Source of the DNA: CAYYNP01 sp964472545
Lineage (GTDB): Bacteria > Planctomycetota > Planctomycetia > Pirellulales > Thermoguttaceae
DNA length: 12,152 nt
NCBI GenBank assembly: GCA_964472545.1
Contig: CAYYNP010000297.1
Coordinates: forward strand, 1-12,152
Reading direction: 5' to 3'
In this document: positions 6,322 through 12,152 of the stretch, piece by piece
Numbering within the stretch: the first letter of the stretch is position 1
Layout: each line of letters begins with the position of its first letter
Notes under the pieces: generated by a model
Databases searched by the model: none
What the model was told of the DNA's origin: nothing
Seen by the model: only the letters and a program-made list of their open reading frames with translations
Program-made: the position numbers and the translations under genes

Positions 6322-7464
6322 ATGAGCGAAACCACGTACGCCAAAGGGCTCGAAGGGGTGATTGCGGCCGAGTCGACGATCTGCCGGGTCGACGGTGTCA
6401 ACGGCGACTTGTTCTATCGAGGCGTGTCGATTTGGGACCTCGCCGAACACTCGTCGTTCGAGGAGGTGACCTATCTGCTGCTCTACGAAGAACTGCCCAC
6501 GGCCGAGCAACTCGCGGAGTTTACGCAGCGGATGCGATCTCAGCGTGGCCTCCCGCCGGCGGTAATCGAGATGATCCGCGAGTTCCCGGACAACGGCTCG
6601 CCGATGGAGTTGCTGCAATCGGTGATCTCCTATCTTAGCGGCTCGGTGAAGCATAGGATCGAACACTCGGCAAATTGCAACTGCCGCGACACGCTGCACC
6701 AGATCGCCCAGATCGCTACGGTGCTGGCGACCTATCAGCGATTCAAGGAGGGCAAACCGTACGTCGAGCCGCGCAGCGACCTTTCGCACGGGGCCAATTT
6801 CCTCTACATGCTGCGTGGCGAGGAGCCGGATCCGTTCGAGGGCCAGGTGATGGACACCTGCCTGGTGTTGCACGCCGAGCACGGCTTCTGTGCCTCGACG
6901 TTTACCGCTCGGGTGGTCGCCTCGACGTTGTCGACCTGCTATTGCAGCATCTCCGCGGCGATCGGGGCCCTCTACGGCTCGCTGCACGGCGGGGCCAACG
7001 AGCGAGCCTTGGCGATGGCCCAGCAGATCGGCTCGAAGGAGAACGTGGGCCCCTGGCTCGACAAGGCCTTGGCCGAGAAACGTAAGGTGATGGGCATGGG
7101 CCATCGGGTCTACAAGGTGAAAGACCCGCGTTCGGTGATTATCGAAGAGCACCTGCGGAAGCTCTGTGAGTTGAAGGGCCACTCCCGCAATTACGAAGTT
7201 CTCAAGGAACTCGAGAAGCAGTTCCGCGAGCGGATGGAGACCAAGGGCAAGCCGATCTATCCGAACGTCGACTTCTTCTCCGGGGCCGTGTACGACCTGT
7301 TGGGGATTCCGAAGGAACTGTTCACGCCGCTGTTTGCGGTGGCCCGAACTGCCGGCTGGTTGGCCCATATCCTGGAACAGCGCAAAGACAATCGACTGTT
7401 CCGCCCAAAATGCCTCTACGTCGGTGACGAGCCGGGTGGCTACGTGCCGCTGGCCGACCGTTGA
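6322..7464 (+). CDS. gltA: Citrate synthase
   Basis: The enzyme condenses acetyl-CoA with oxaloacetate to citrate, the entry step of the TCA cycle. At 380 residues it has the length of the shorter dimeric bacterial/archaeal type rather than the longer hexameric E. coli type. The active site is complete: H222 (GSLHGGANE, 219-227), H261 (MGMGHRVYKVKDPR, 257-270) and D317 (YPNVDFFSGAVY, 313-324). Other conserved parts are LHAEHGFCASTFTARV (183-198) and RTAGWLAHILEQ (342-353), where R342 would contact substrate. Usual GPLHGG reads GSLHGG here. The ATG at 6322 is preceded by GGGGAG with five bases between. Family members of this size can also be 2-methylcitrate synthases; no propionate-pathway gene is adjacent, so citrate synthase is preferred. 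The pntAA gene follows after 51 bp on the same strand and may share the transcript. Confidence 0.92.
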   Translation: MSETTYAKGLEGVIAAESTICRVDGVNGDLFYRGVSIWDLAEHSSFEEVTYLLLYEELPTAEQLAEFTQRMRSQRGLPPAVIEMIREFPDNGSPMELLQSVISYLSGSVKHRIEHSANCNCRDTLHQIAQIATVLATYQRFKEGKPYVEPRSDLSHGANFLYMLRGEEPDPFEGQVMDTCLVLHAEHGFCASTFTARVVASTLSTCYCSISAAIGALYGSLHGGANERALAMAQQIGSKENVGPWLDKALAEKRKVMGMGHRVYKVKDPRSVIIEEHLRKLCELKGHSRNYEVLKELEKQFRERMETKGKPIYPNVDFFSGAVYDLLGIPKELFTPLFAVARTAGWLAHILEQRKDNRLFRPKCLYVGDEPGGYVPLADR

Positions 7465-7515
7465 TCGAAGCCGAACACCGCCCACTGTTGGCCCCCCAAA
7501 CGTCAGGCCCCGAAG

Positions 7516-8730
7516 ATGAATGTTGCCGTTGTACGCGAGAGCTATGCAGGCGAGAAGCGCGTGGCGCTGGTCCCGGCCCTGGTGCCGGGGCTGGTCAAGG
7601 CCGGTTTCGAGGTGTCGGTCGAGGCCGGAGCCGGTGAAGCGGCCGGGTTTCTCGACGCCGCCTACACCGAAGCCGGAGCCAAGATCGTCGACGATCGCGC
7701 CGAACTGTTCGCCGCCAACGTGATCTTGCACGTCCGCACGGCCGGGGCGAATCCCGAGGCCGGCCGGGCCGATCTGGAACACTACCGGCAAGGCCAAATC
7801 GCGATTGGCATGTGCGATCCGCTGGGCACACCGCAGGCCTCGGCCGACATGGCGGCGAAAGGCGTGACGTTGTTCTCGCTGGAAATGCTGCCGCGGATCA
7901 CCCGGGCACAGAGCATGGACGTGCTCTCGTCGATGGCCACGGTGGCCGGCTACCGGGCCGTGTTGCTGGCGGCCGAAACGCTGCCCAAGATGTTCCCGAT
8001 GTTGATGACCGCCGCCGGCACGATCACGCCGGCGAAGGTCTTCGTGATGGGCGTGGGCGTGGCCGGCTTGCAGGCGATTGCCACCGCCCGGCGGCTCGGC
8101 GGCGTGGTGTCGGCCAACGACATCCGGCCGGCCGTGAAAGAGCAGGTCGAAAGCCTGGGGGCGAAGTTCGTCCAATTGGAACTCGACTCGGCTGCGGCCG
8201 AAGACAAAGGCGGCTACGCCAAGGAGATGGGCGAGGAGTTCCTGAAGAAACAACGTGAACTGATAGCCCAAGTGGTGGCCGAGAGCGACGTGGTGATCAC
8301 CACCGCGGCGATTCCCGGCAAGAAGGCCCCCACGCTGGTCACCGCCGAAATGGTCGCCGGCATGGCGCCCGGCGCTGTGATCGTCGACTTGGCGGCCGAG
8401 CGCGGCGGCAACTGCGAGTTGACCGTGCCGGACGAGACCACGGTTTCCGGCGGCGTGTCGATCTTGGGCCCGACGAACCTGCCGGGCGAAGTGCCGTATC
8501 ACGCCAGCCAGATGTTCGCCAAGAACATCACCACGTTTCTGGATCTGCTGGTCGAAGGCGGAGAGTTGACGCTCGACTTAGAGGACGAGATCGTCGCCGG
8601 CACGTTGATTGCGCACCAGGGCAGCGTCGTGAACCCGCGCGTGTGTGAGTTGTTGGGGATTGAATCGCCGGCGGAATCGGAGAAGGCCGATGAGACGGCG
8701 AGCGAAGAGACGGCCGCGGAGAAGGAGTAA
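7516..8730 (+). CDS. pntAA: NAD(P) transhydrogenase subunit alpha part 1 (NAD(H)-binding domain I)
   Basis: This is the soluble, NAD(H)-binding component of the proton-translocating transhydrogenase, which passes hydride between NADH and NADP+. The 404-residue protein holds the AlaDH/PNT N-terminal domain and the Rossmann domain with GVGVAG (179-184) and the adenosine-binding D202 (ANDIRP). The mobile catalytic loop PRITRAQSMDVLSSMA carries R127, Q132, D135 and S138, the same numbering as the Rhodospirillum rubrum domain I. NLPGEVPYHASQMFAKN and the end of the domain are present. The tail after residue 383 is Glu/Ala-rich and probably a flexible linker. The alpha chain is split here, with the membrane part encoded by the next gene. 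The ATG lacks a strong ribosome binding site (only AGG at 7506-7508 and GAAG abutting the start), which may indicate coupling to upstream translation. Confidence 0.95.
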   Translation: MNVAVVRESYAGEKRVALVPALVPGLVKAGFEVSVEAGAGEAAGFLDAAYTEAGAKIVDDRAELFAANVILHVRTAGANPEAGRADLEHYRQGQIAIGMCDPLGTPQASADMAAKGVTLFSLEMLPRITRAQSMDVLSSMATVAGYRAVLLAAETLPKMFPMLMTAAGTITPAKVFVMGVGVAGLQAIATARRLGGVVSANDIRPAVKEQVESLGAKFVQLELDSAAAEDKGGYAKEMGEEFLKKQRELIAQVVAESDVVITTAAIPGKKAPTLVTAEMVAGMAPGAVIVDLAAERGGNCELTVPDETTVSGGVSILGPTNLPGEVPYHASQMFAKNITTFLDLLVEGGELTLDLEDEIVAGTLIAHQGSVVNPRVCELLGIESPAESEKADETASEETAAEKE

Positions 8731-8733
8731 GGC

Positions 8734-8769
8734 GGGTGCCATGCCCACGCAAGCGTGGGCATGCCACCC
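8734..8769. repeat. Palindromic repeat, CATGCCCACGC family, inside the pnt operon
   Basis: This 36-base near-perfect palindrome begins three bases after the pntAA stop. The core is CATGCCCACGC-AA-GCGTGGGCATG, flanked by GGGTGC on one side and CCACCC on the other, with one mismatched pair in a 17 bp stem. It is the compact form of the element at 2880-2965. There is no T-tract. In an operon transcript it would form a strong hairpin at the 3' end of pntAA, which could block 3'-5' exonucleases and change the relative amounts of the subunits. Structure is seen directly; effect is inferred. Confidence 0.8.
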
Positions 8770-8805
8770 GACTCGAGCTTACCGGCAGAGATAATCGCAA
8801 AACCT

Positions 8806-8829
8806 CCGGGGGCTTCCGCCCCCGGCTAC
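8806..8829. repeat. CCGGGGGC-TTCC-GCCCCCGG hairpin with GGCTAC end
   Basis: A perfect 8 bp stem (8806-8813 with 8818-8825) encloses a TTCC loop and is followed by CTAC. On the minus strand the order is GTAG, then the hairpin, the same foot as in the hairpins near 1170. It lies in the 129 bp gap between pntAA and pntAB, 36 bases after the other palindrome and about 20 bases before the ribosome binding site of pntAB. No T-tract follows, so it is unlikely to be an intrinsic terminator. Confidence 0.75.
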
Positions 8830-8859
8830 TGACGTAAGAAGTAGTGCGAAGGAAACCTG

Positions 8860-9195
8860 ATGGATATACAACTACTCTTGTTGGCCAACGAAGCCAGCCC
8901 TCCGGACGAAATCCGCCTGCCGCTGATCGCCGGGGTGACGATCTTCGTGCTGGCGATCTTCGTCGGCTTCGAGATCATCACGAAAATCCCGCCGACGCTG
9001 CACACGCCGCTGATGTCCGGCTCCAACGCGATCTCCGGGATCACACTGGTGGGGGCCATCTTGGCCGCCAAGCACGGCGATCCGGTGTTGGTTACGGTGC
9101 TGGGGACCGCGGCCGTGGCTATGGCGACGGTAAACGTCGTGGGCGGATTCCTGGTGACCAACCGCATGCTCGAAATGTTCCGCAGGAAGAAATAA
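8860..9195 (+). CDS. pntAB: NAD(P) transhydrogenase subunit alpha part 2 (membrane)
   Basis: This small 111-residue membrane subunit supplies part of the proton channel of the transhydrogenase. Three hydrophobic segments are visible, about residues 20-40, 55-70 and 76-100, with the basic end RMLEMFRRKK on the cytoplasmic side. The family signature LHTPLMSGSNAISGI spans 47-61; H48 within it is the conserved alpha-chain histidine, proposed to take part in proton handling in transhydrogenases whose beta chain has Asn instead of His. AAGGA (8849-8853) precedes the ATG by six bases. The stop is two bases before the GTG start of pntB, so the two membrane subunits are probably translationally coupled. 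The separation from pntAA by two hairpin repeats is unusual for a multisubunit operon. Confidence 0.93.
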   Translation: MDIQLLLLANEASPPDEIRLPLIAGVTIFVLAIFVGFEIITKIPPTLHTPLMSGSNAISGITLVGAILAAKHGDPVLVTVLGTAAVAMATVNVVGGFLVTNRMLEMFRRKK

Positions 9196-9197
9196 CC

Positions 9198-10571
9198 GTG
9201 AACGAATCACTCAACGTTGCCTATCTGCTGGCCGCCGTGCTGTTCATCATGGCGCTGAAGGGCCTCACGCATCCGCGTACGGCCGTCCGCGGCAACCTGT
9301 TCGGTGCGCTGGCCATGCTGGTGGCCGTAGTGGCCACAATGGTCTTCGTGGCCAAGTTGCACTTCGTCTGGATCATCGTCGGCCTGGCCGTCGGCGGGAC
9401 GATCGGCGGCGTGTTGGCGGTGAAGATCAAGATGACCGACATGCCGCAGTTGGTCGCACTGTTCAACGGCTTCGGCGGCGCCGCGTCGGTGTTGGTGGCC
9501 GGGGCCGAATTGATCCGCAGCGCGCCCGACGCCGGCAGCGACCAGGCAATCGCCACCATGGCCACCGGACTGATCGGCGCGGTGACCTTCTGGGGCAGCC
9601 TGATCGCGTTCGGCAAGCTGCAAGAACTGAAGGCCTTCCGCAAACCGCTGAAGTATCCGCTGCTGAAACTCGGCAACGCCCTGCTGACGCTCGCCGTGCT
9701 CGCACTGGCCGTTTACGGGTCGATCGAGCCGCAGGCGACCTGGGCCTACGTTGCGTTGGTGGCCGCTGCGTCGCTGTTGGGCCTTACGCTGGTCAATCCG
9801 ATCGGCGGGGCCGACATGCCGGTGGTGATTGCGTTGTTGAACTCCTATAGTGGACTGGCGGCATGTGCCACCGGCTTCGTGCTGGGCAATACCGTGTTGA
9901 TTATCGCCGGATCGTTGGTGGGAGCCTCGGGTTTGATCCTCACGTCGATCATGTGCAAGGCGATGAATCGTTCGCTGGCCCACGTGCTCTTCGGCGTGCT
10001 GGCGCCGGCCGAAGACGCGGCGTCGGCCGACGAAGTCTACGGCGGCAAGGTCAAGTCGACCTCGGCCGACGAAGTGGCCATGCTCTACGAGACGGCCCAA
10101 CGTGCGGTGATCGTGCCGGGCTACGGCATGGCGGTCGCCCAGGCACAGCACGCGGTGCGCGACCTGGCCAACGTGCTGCAATCGCGGGGGATCGAGGTCG
10201 AGTTCGCCATCCACCCGGTGGCCGGGCGGATGCCGGGACACATGAACGTGTTGCTGGCCGAGGCAGAGGTGCCCTACGAACAACTCAAGGAGCCCGGCGA
10301 CGTCAACCCGGCCATGGCCCAGACCGACGTGGTGCTGGTGATCGGAGCCAACGACGTGGTCAACCCCGAAGCCCGAAACCCGGCCAGCCCGATCGCGGGC
10401 ATGCCGATCATCGAGTGCGACAAGGCGCGAACGTGCATTGTGATCAAGCGGAGCCTGAGTCCCGGATTTGCGGGCATCCCGAACCCGCTATTCGCGATGG
10501 ACAACACGCTGATGTTCTTCGGCGACGGGAAGAAGGCGATCCTCGATTTGGTGGCGGCGCTGAAGGAGTAG
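9198..10571 (+). CDS. pntB: NAD(P) transhydrogenase subunit beta
   Basis: This 457-residue subunit joins the main membrane domain (about residues 5-268, many hydrophobic helices) to the NADP(H)-binding domain III (about 290-457). Membrane motifs include DMPQLVALFNGFGGAAS (81-97) and GGADMPVVIALLNSYSG (203-219). In the first, N90 occupies the place of the E. coli proton-channel H91. Domain III carries PGYGMAVAQAQ (307-317), HPVAGRMPGHMNVLLAEA (339-356), VIGANDVVNP (381-390) and KRSL (417-420), all standard NADP(H) contacts. The start is a GTG at 9198, two bases after the pntAB stop, with AGGA at 9184-9187; a longer reading from 8844 in this frame would overlap pntAB completely and is rejected. 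The stop TAG (10569-10571) is part of a GTAGCC repeat foot. The enzyme would make NADPH at the expense of the proton gradient, or run in reverse. Confidence 0.95.
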   Translation: MNESLNVAYLLAAVLFIMALKGLTHPRTAVRGNLFGALAMLVAVVATMVFVAKLHFVWIIVGLAVGGTIGGVLAVKIKMTDMPQLVALFNGFGGAASVLVAGAELIRSAPDAGSDQAIATMATGLIGAVTFWGSLIAFGKLQELKAFRKPLKYPLLKLGNALLTLAVLALAVYGSIEPQATWAYVALVAAASLLGLTLVNPIGGADMPVVIALLNSYSGLAACATGFVLGNTVLIIAGSLVGASGLILTSIMCKAMNRSLAHVLFGVLAPAEDAASADEVYGGKVKSTSADEVAMLYETAQRAVIVPGYGMAVAQAQHAVRDLANVLQSRGIEVEFAIHPVAGRMPGHMNVLLAEAEVPYEQLKEPGDVNPAMAQTDVVLVIGANDVVNPEARNPASPIAGMPIIECDKARTCIVIKRSLSPGFAGIPNPLFAMDNTLMFFGDGKKAILDLVAALKE

Positions 10572-10658
10572 CCGCCGACGTGCAGCGCAAATCGACCGTT
10601 TAGCCGTCGCCGGCACGGCGACGTGAGAGGTTTAGCCGTCGCCGGCACGGCGACGTGA
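10568..10658. repeat. GTTTAGCCGTCGCCGG direct repeats at the end of pntB
   Basis: Two 29-base direct copies, 10598-10626 and 10630-10658, start at offsets of 32 bases. Each holds a hairpin CGTCGCC-GGCAC-GGCGACG. The same unit at 1733-1804 has CGCCGCC-GGTAC-GGCGGTG, so the stem bases change largely in a compensating manner (one wobble). A partial unit, GTAGCCGCCGACGTG, starts at 10568 and contains the pntB stop codon. No T-tract follows. Downstream, CACGAAA occurs twice in a short CACGAAA/GCAC-rich stretch (about 10668-10693), a further low-complexity feature. Confidence 0.75.
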
Positions 10659-10754
10659 TGGATCGCCACGAAAAGCACAACAAGGCACGAAAGGTCTTGA
10701 GACGGCGGCAAAACGGGCGTGGCCGGGCGAAACGGGGCACCCACGAGACGATTT

Positions 10755-10795
10755 TTGACAAGCGGGGTTGACTTTATGGTCCGAGGAGTAATAAT
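10755..10795 (+). promoter_or_regulatory. Candidate promoter of the Fur/PerR-type regulator
   Basis: TTGACT (10768-10773) and AATAAT (10790-10795) are 16 bases apart and each matches the consensus at 5 of 6. An additional perfect TTGACA lies at 10755-10760 without a well-spaced -10 partner. The AT-rich GAGTAATAATTCTC (10786-10799) overlaps the -10 and is weakly palindromic. PerR-type boxes are AT-rich and often overlap the promoter of the regulator's own gene, so autoregulation here is possible, but the match to a PerR box is poor. Confidence 0.45.
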
Positions 10796-10820
10796 TCTCA
10801 GTAGCGATAAGGACCGGAGC

Positions 10821-11225
10821 ATGTCGGACCACAGATTGCATCGTAGCACGCCGCAGCGAAGACTCATTTTGGAGGAGCTGCGCAACGTCGATACGCACCC
10901 CACGGCCGTCGAACTCTACGAGATCGTCCGCCGGCGGATGCCCAAAATCAGCCTGGGAACGGTCTACCGAAACCTCGATTTGCTGGCCGAGCAGGGAGCG
11001 ATTCAGAAACATTCGCTCGGAGGTGCCGAAGCCCGTTTCGACGGCGTTTCCGAACATCACCACCACGTCCGCTGCATCCGCTGCGGCCGGATCGACGACC
11101 TCAACGGGCTGCCGGCCGACCTGATCCGCCAGCAGCCAAAGGAAAACGGAGGATACAAGATACTCGGGCATCGTCTGGAGTTTCTCGGCGTGTGTCCGCA
11201 CTGCGAGGGGAGAAGAAAAGGATGA
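10821..11225 (+). CDS. Fur-family transcriptional regulator, PerR-like
   Basis: This 134-residue protein is a Fur-family metal-dependent repressor. The N-terminal winged helix carries STPQRRLILEEL (9-20) and ISLGTVYRNLDLLAEQG (43-59). The dimer domain has a structural zinc site of two CxxC pairs, C85/C88 and C125/C128. The regulatory metal ligands line up with Bacillus PerR as H26, D74, H80, H82 and D93. Asp at position 93 (CGRIDD) is the PerR-type choice where Fur proteins usually have Glu, which suggests peroxide sensing. The next gene encodes a peroxiredoxin, a classic PerR target. The ATG at 10821 follows AAGGA by seven bases; an upstream ATG at 10719 would extend across the promoter. The last codons and the stop (GGATGA) lie inside the beginning of a heptamer repeat. 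PerR is favoured over Fur or Zur, but not proven. Confidence 0.85.
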   Translation: MSDHRLHRSTPQRRLILEELRNVDTHPTAVELYEIVRRRMPKISLGTVYRNLDLLAEQGAIQKHSLGGAEARFDGVSEHHHHVRCIRCGRIDDLNGLPADLIRQQPKENGGYKILGHRLEFLGVCPHCEGRRKG

Positions 11226-11435
11226 GGGGGAAAGGATGAAGGATGAGGGGGAAAGGATGAAGGATGAGGGATGAGGGATGAAGGATGAAGGATACGAGGG
11301 TAAGACGCCGTGCCGTGCCCGTGGTTTCGAGACGACTCGTCCCAGACGCCCATTCAACGCCGCCACCGTACGGCTTGACGCGAAGTTCTTTCATCCTTCC
11401 TCCCTCATCCTTCATCCTTCCTTCTTCTCCCTCTG
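11214..11435. repeat. Inverted purine/pyrimidine heptamer arrays (GGATGAR)n ... (TTCATCC)n
   Basis: From about 11214 to 11294 the plus strand is almost pure purine plus T, built from GGATGAA/GGATGAG heptamers; a 21-base higher-order unit (GGATGAG, GGGGAAA, GGATGAA) appears twice. From 11386 to 11433 the complementary order TTCATCC/CTCATCC appears. The two arrays thus form a long imperfect inverted repeat around an 85-90 bp core (11296-11385) with no recognisable gene. The left array supplies the stop codon of the Fur/PerR-type gene; the right ends about 60 bases before the peroxiredoxin start. A transcript could fold into a long stem. Purine tracts can also form triplex or two-layer quadruplex DNA. 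Function is unknown. Confidence 0.7.
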
Positions 11436-11496
11436 ATCCCTAACGCGAAGCCAACCGTTTACAACCATCTACATACTACCGAAAAGGAGCACGTTC

Positions 11497-12084
11497 ATGT
11501 CAGCATTGGTCACCAAGGAAGCCCCCGATTTCACCGCCCAGGCCGTTTTGGCGGACAACTCGTTTGCCGAGCTTACGCTCTCGTCGTTTCGCGGCAAATA
11601 CGTGGTGTTGTTCTTCTACCCGCTGGATTTCACGTTCGTCTGCCCGTCGGAGATCATCGCCTTCGACAAGGCCGTGGAGAAATTCGAGGCGAAGAACACG
11701 CAGGTGATCGGCGTGTCGGTCGACTCGCATTTCACGCACTTAGCGTGGAAGAACACGCCGCTGGAACAGGGCGGCATCGGACAGGTCAAGTATCCGTTGG
11801 TGGCCGACTTGAGCAAGTCGATCTCGAGGGAGTACGGCGTGCTGTTCGGCGACGAAGTGGCCTTGCGGGGGCTGTTCCTGATCGACAAAGAGGGCGTCGT
11901 GCAACACGCCCTGGTCAACAACCTGCCGTTGGGCCGGAACGTCGACGAAGCCCTGCGGGTGGTCGACGCGTTGCAGCACACCGAAGAGCACGGCGAGGTC
12001 TGCCCGGCCAACTGGACGGAAGGCGAAGACGCCATGACCCCCACGGCCGAGGGCGTGGCGACGTACCTGGCGAAGCACGGCTAA
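11497..12084 (+). CDS. Typical 2-Cys peroxiredoxin (AhpC/Prx1 type)
   Basis: This cytoplasmic peroxidase reduces hydrogen peroxide, alkyl hydroperoxides or peroxynitrite, with thioredoxin or AhpF as likely electron donor. The 195-residue length is normal. The peroxidatic cysteine is C49 in YPLDFTFVCPSE (41-52) with P42 and T46 of the PxxxTxxC motif; R124 (ALRGLF) completes the active site. The resolving cysteine is C169 in GEVCPANW (166-173). A GGIG sequence (92-95) resembles the GGLG of hyperoxidation-sensitive eukaryotic enzymes, while the C-terminus has YL rather than the partner YF. The ATG follows AAGGAG (11484-11489) by seven bases. It lies 271 bp downstream of the PerR-like gene on the same strand, which suggests peroxide-responsive control, although no clear operator is visible in front of it. 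Confidence 0.94.
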   Translation: MSALVTKEAPDFTAQAVLADNSFAELTLSSFRGKYVVLFFYPLDFTFVCPSEIIAFDKAVEKFEAKNTQVIGVSVDSHFTHLAWKNTPLEQGGIGQVKYPLVADLSKSISREYGVLFGDEVALRGLFLIDKEGVVQHALVNNLPLGRNVDEALRVVDALQHTEEHGEVCPANWTEGEDAMTPTAEGVATYLAKHG

Positions 12085-12099
12085 CTTTGTGTTGGGGGC

Positions 12100-12152
12100 C
12101 ATGCTTGCCAAGCGAGCGCAGCGAGACGGCAAGCATGCCCACGGCGAGCGTG
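12100..12152. repeat. CATGCTTGCC hairpin downstream of the peroxiredoxin gene, continuing into another repeat
   Basis: CATGCTTGCC (12100-12109) and GGCAAGCATG (12128-12137) are perfect 10 bp complements around an 18-base loop. The loop reads AAGCGAGCGCAGCGAGAC and resembles the GCGAGAC arm of the hairpins near 1130-1188. The sequence then runs into GCATGCCCACGGCGAGCGTG, which looks like the left part of a CATGCCCAC-type palindrome cut by the window edge. Starting 15 bases after the stop, it may mark the 3' end of the peroxiredoxin transcript, but it has no T-tract. Confidence 0.65.

Noticed and set aside
6253..8502. A 749-codon open frame on the minus strand opposite citrate synthase and pntAA
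   Set aside because: Both plus-strand genes have complete family motifs. The antisense frame is His/Gly/Arg-rich, a usual shadow of GC-biased codon use, and has no recognisable domain.
8806..8829. Rho-independent terminator between pntAA and pntAB
   Set aside because: The stem is strong, but no T-tract follows on either strand, and termination inside the operon would separate subunits of one complex.
10786..10799. A true PerR or Fur box
   Set aside because: GAGTAATAATTCTC is only weakly palindromic and does not fit the known consensus well; kept only as a remark on the promoter.

Overview
The window is GC-rich bacterial DNA that reads like a planctomycete chromosome, probably of the Pirellulales type. 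This assignment is inferred from content: two Tat-exported enzymes (a sugar phosphate isomerase-like protein and an aldo/keto reductase) typical of planctomycete gene sets, an LpxK with the variant DDAFQH motif, a FemAB/BioF2-like acetyltransferase, and intergenic gaps full of short hairpin repeats. No rRNA, tRNA, CRISPR array, phage gene or transposase is visible. All recognisable genes look intact.

Layout. 92-1619, minus strand: a Tat-exported xylose isomerase-like TIM-barrel protein and, upstream of it, a YjbQ/UPF0047 protein. 1972-4079, plus strand: a Tat-exported aldo/keto reductase and lpxK (lipid A 4'-kinase). 4080-4695: a gap holding a structured element of about 154 bp, duplicated at a 160 bp offset. 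4696-5832: a GNAT-type acetyltransferase. 6322-10571: a central carbon and redox block of citrate synthase followed by the three-subunit proton-translocating NAD(P) transhydrogenase (pntAA, pntAB, pntB). 10821-12084: a Fur-family regulator with PerR-like ligands followed by a typical 2-Cys peroxiredoxin, probably an oxidative-stress pair.

How the genes fit together. Citrate synthase feeds carbon into the TCA cycle and the transhydrogenase balances NADH against NADPH using the proton gradient. NADPH would also support peroxide detoxification through thioredoxin and the peroxiredoxin. LpxK points to a lipid A-containing outer membrane.

The most unusual aspect is the intergenic DNA. At least six kinds of hairpin repeat occur in 12 kb. 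Three of them share a GTAGCC or GTTTAGCC foot next to the stem, reminiscent of REP elements mobilised by RAYT (TnpA-REP) nucleases. Several pairs show compensatory base changes. Three genes have their stop codon inside a repeat. Two different hairpins sit inside the pnt operon. I see no protein-coding novel system. The candidate undescribed content is this repeat set, especially the 160 bp tandem element and the GTAG-footed hairpins.
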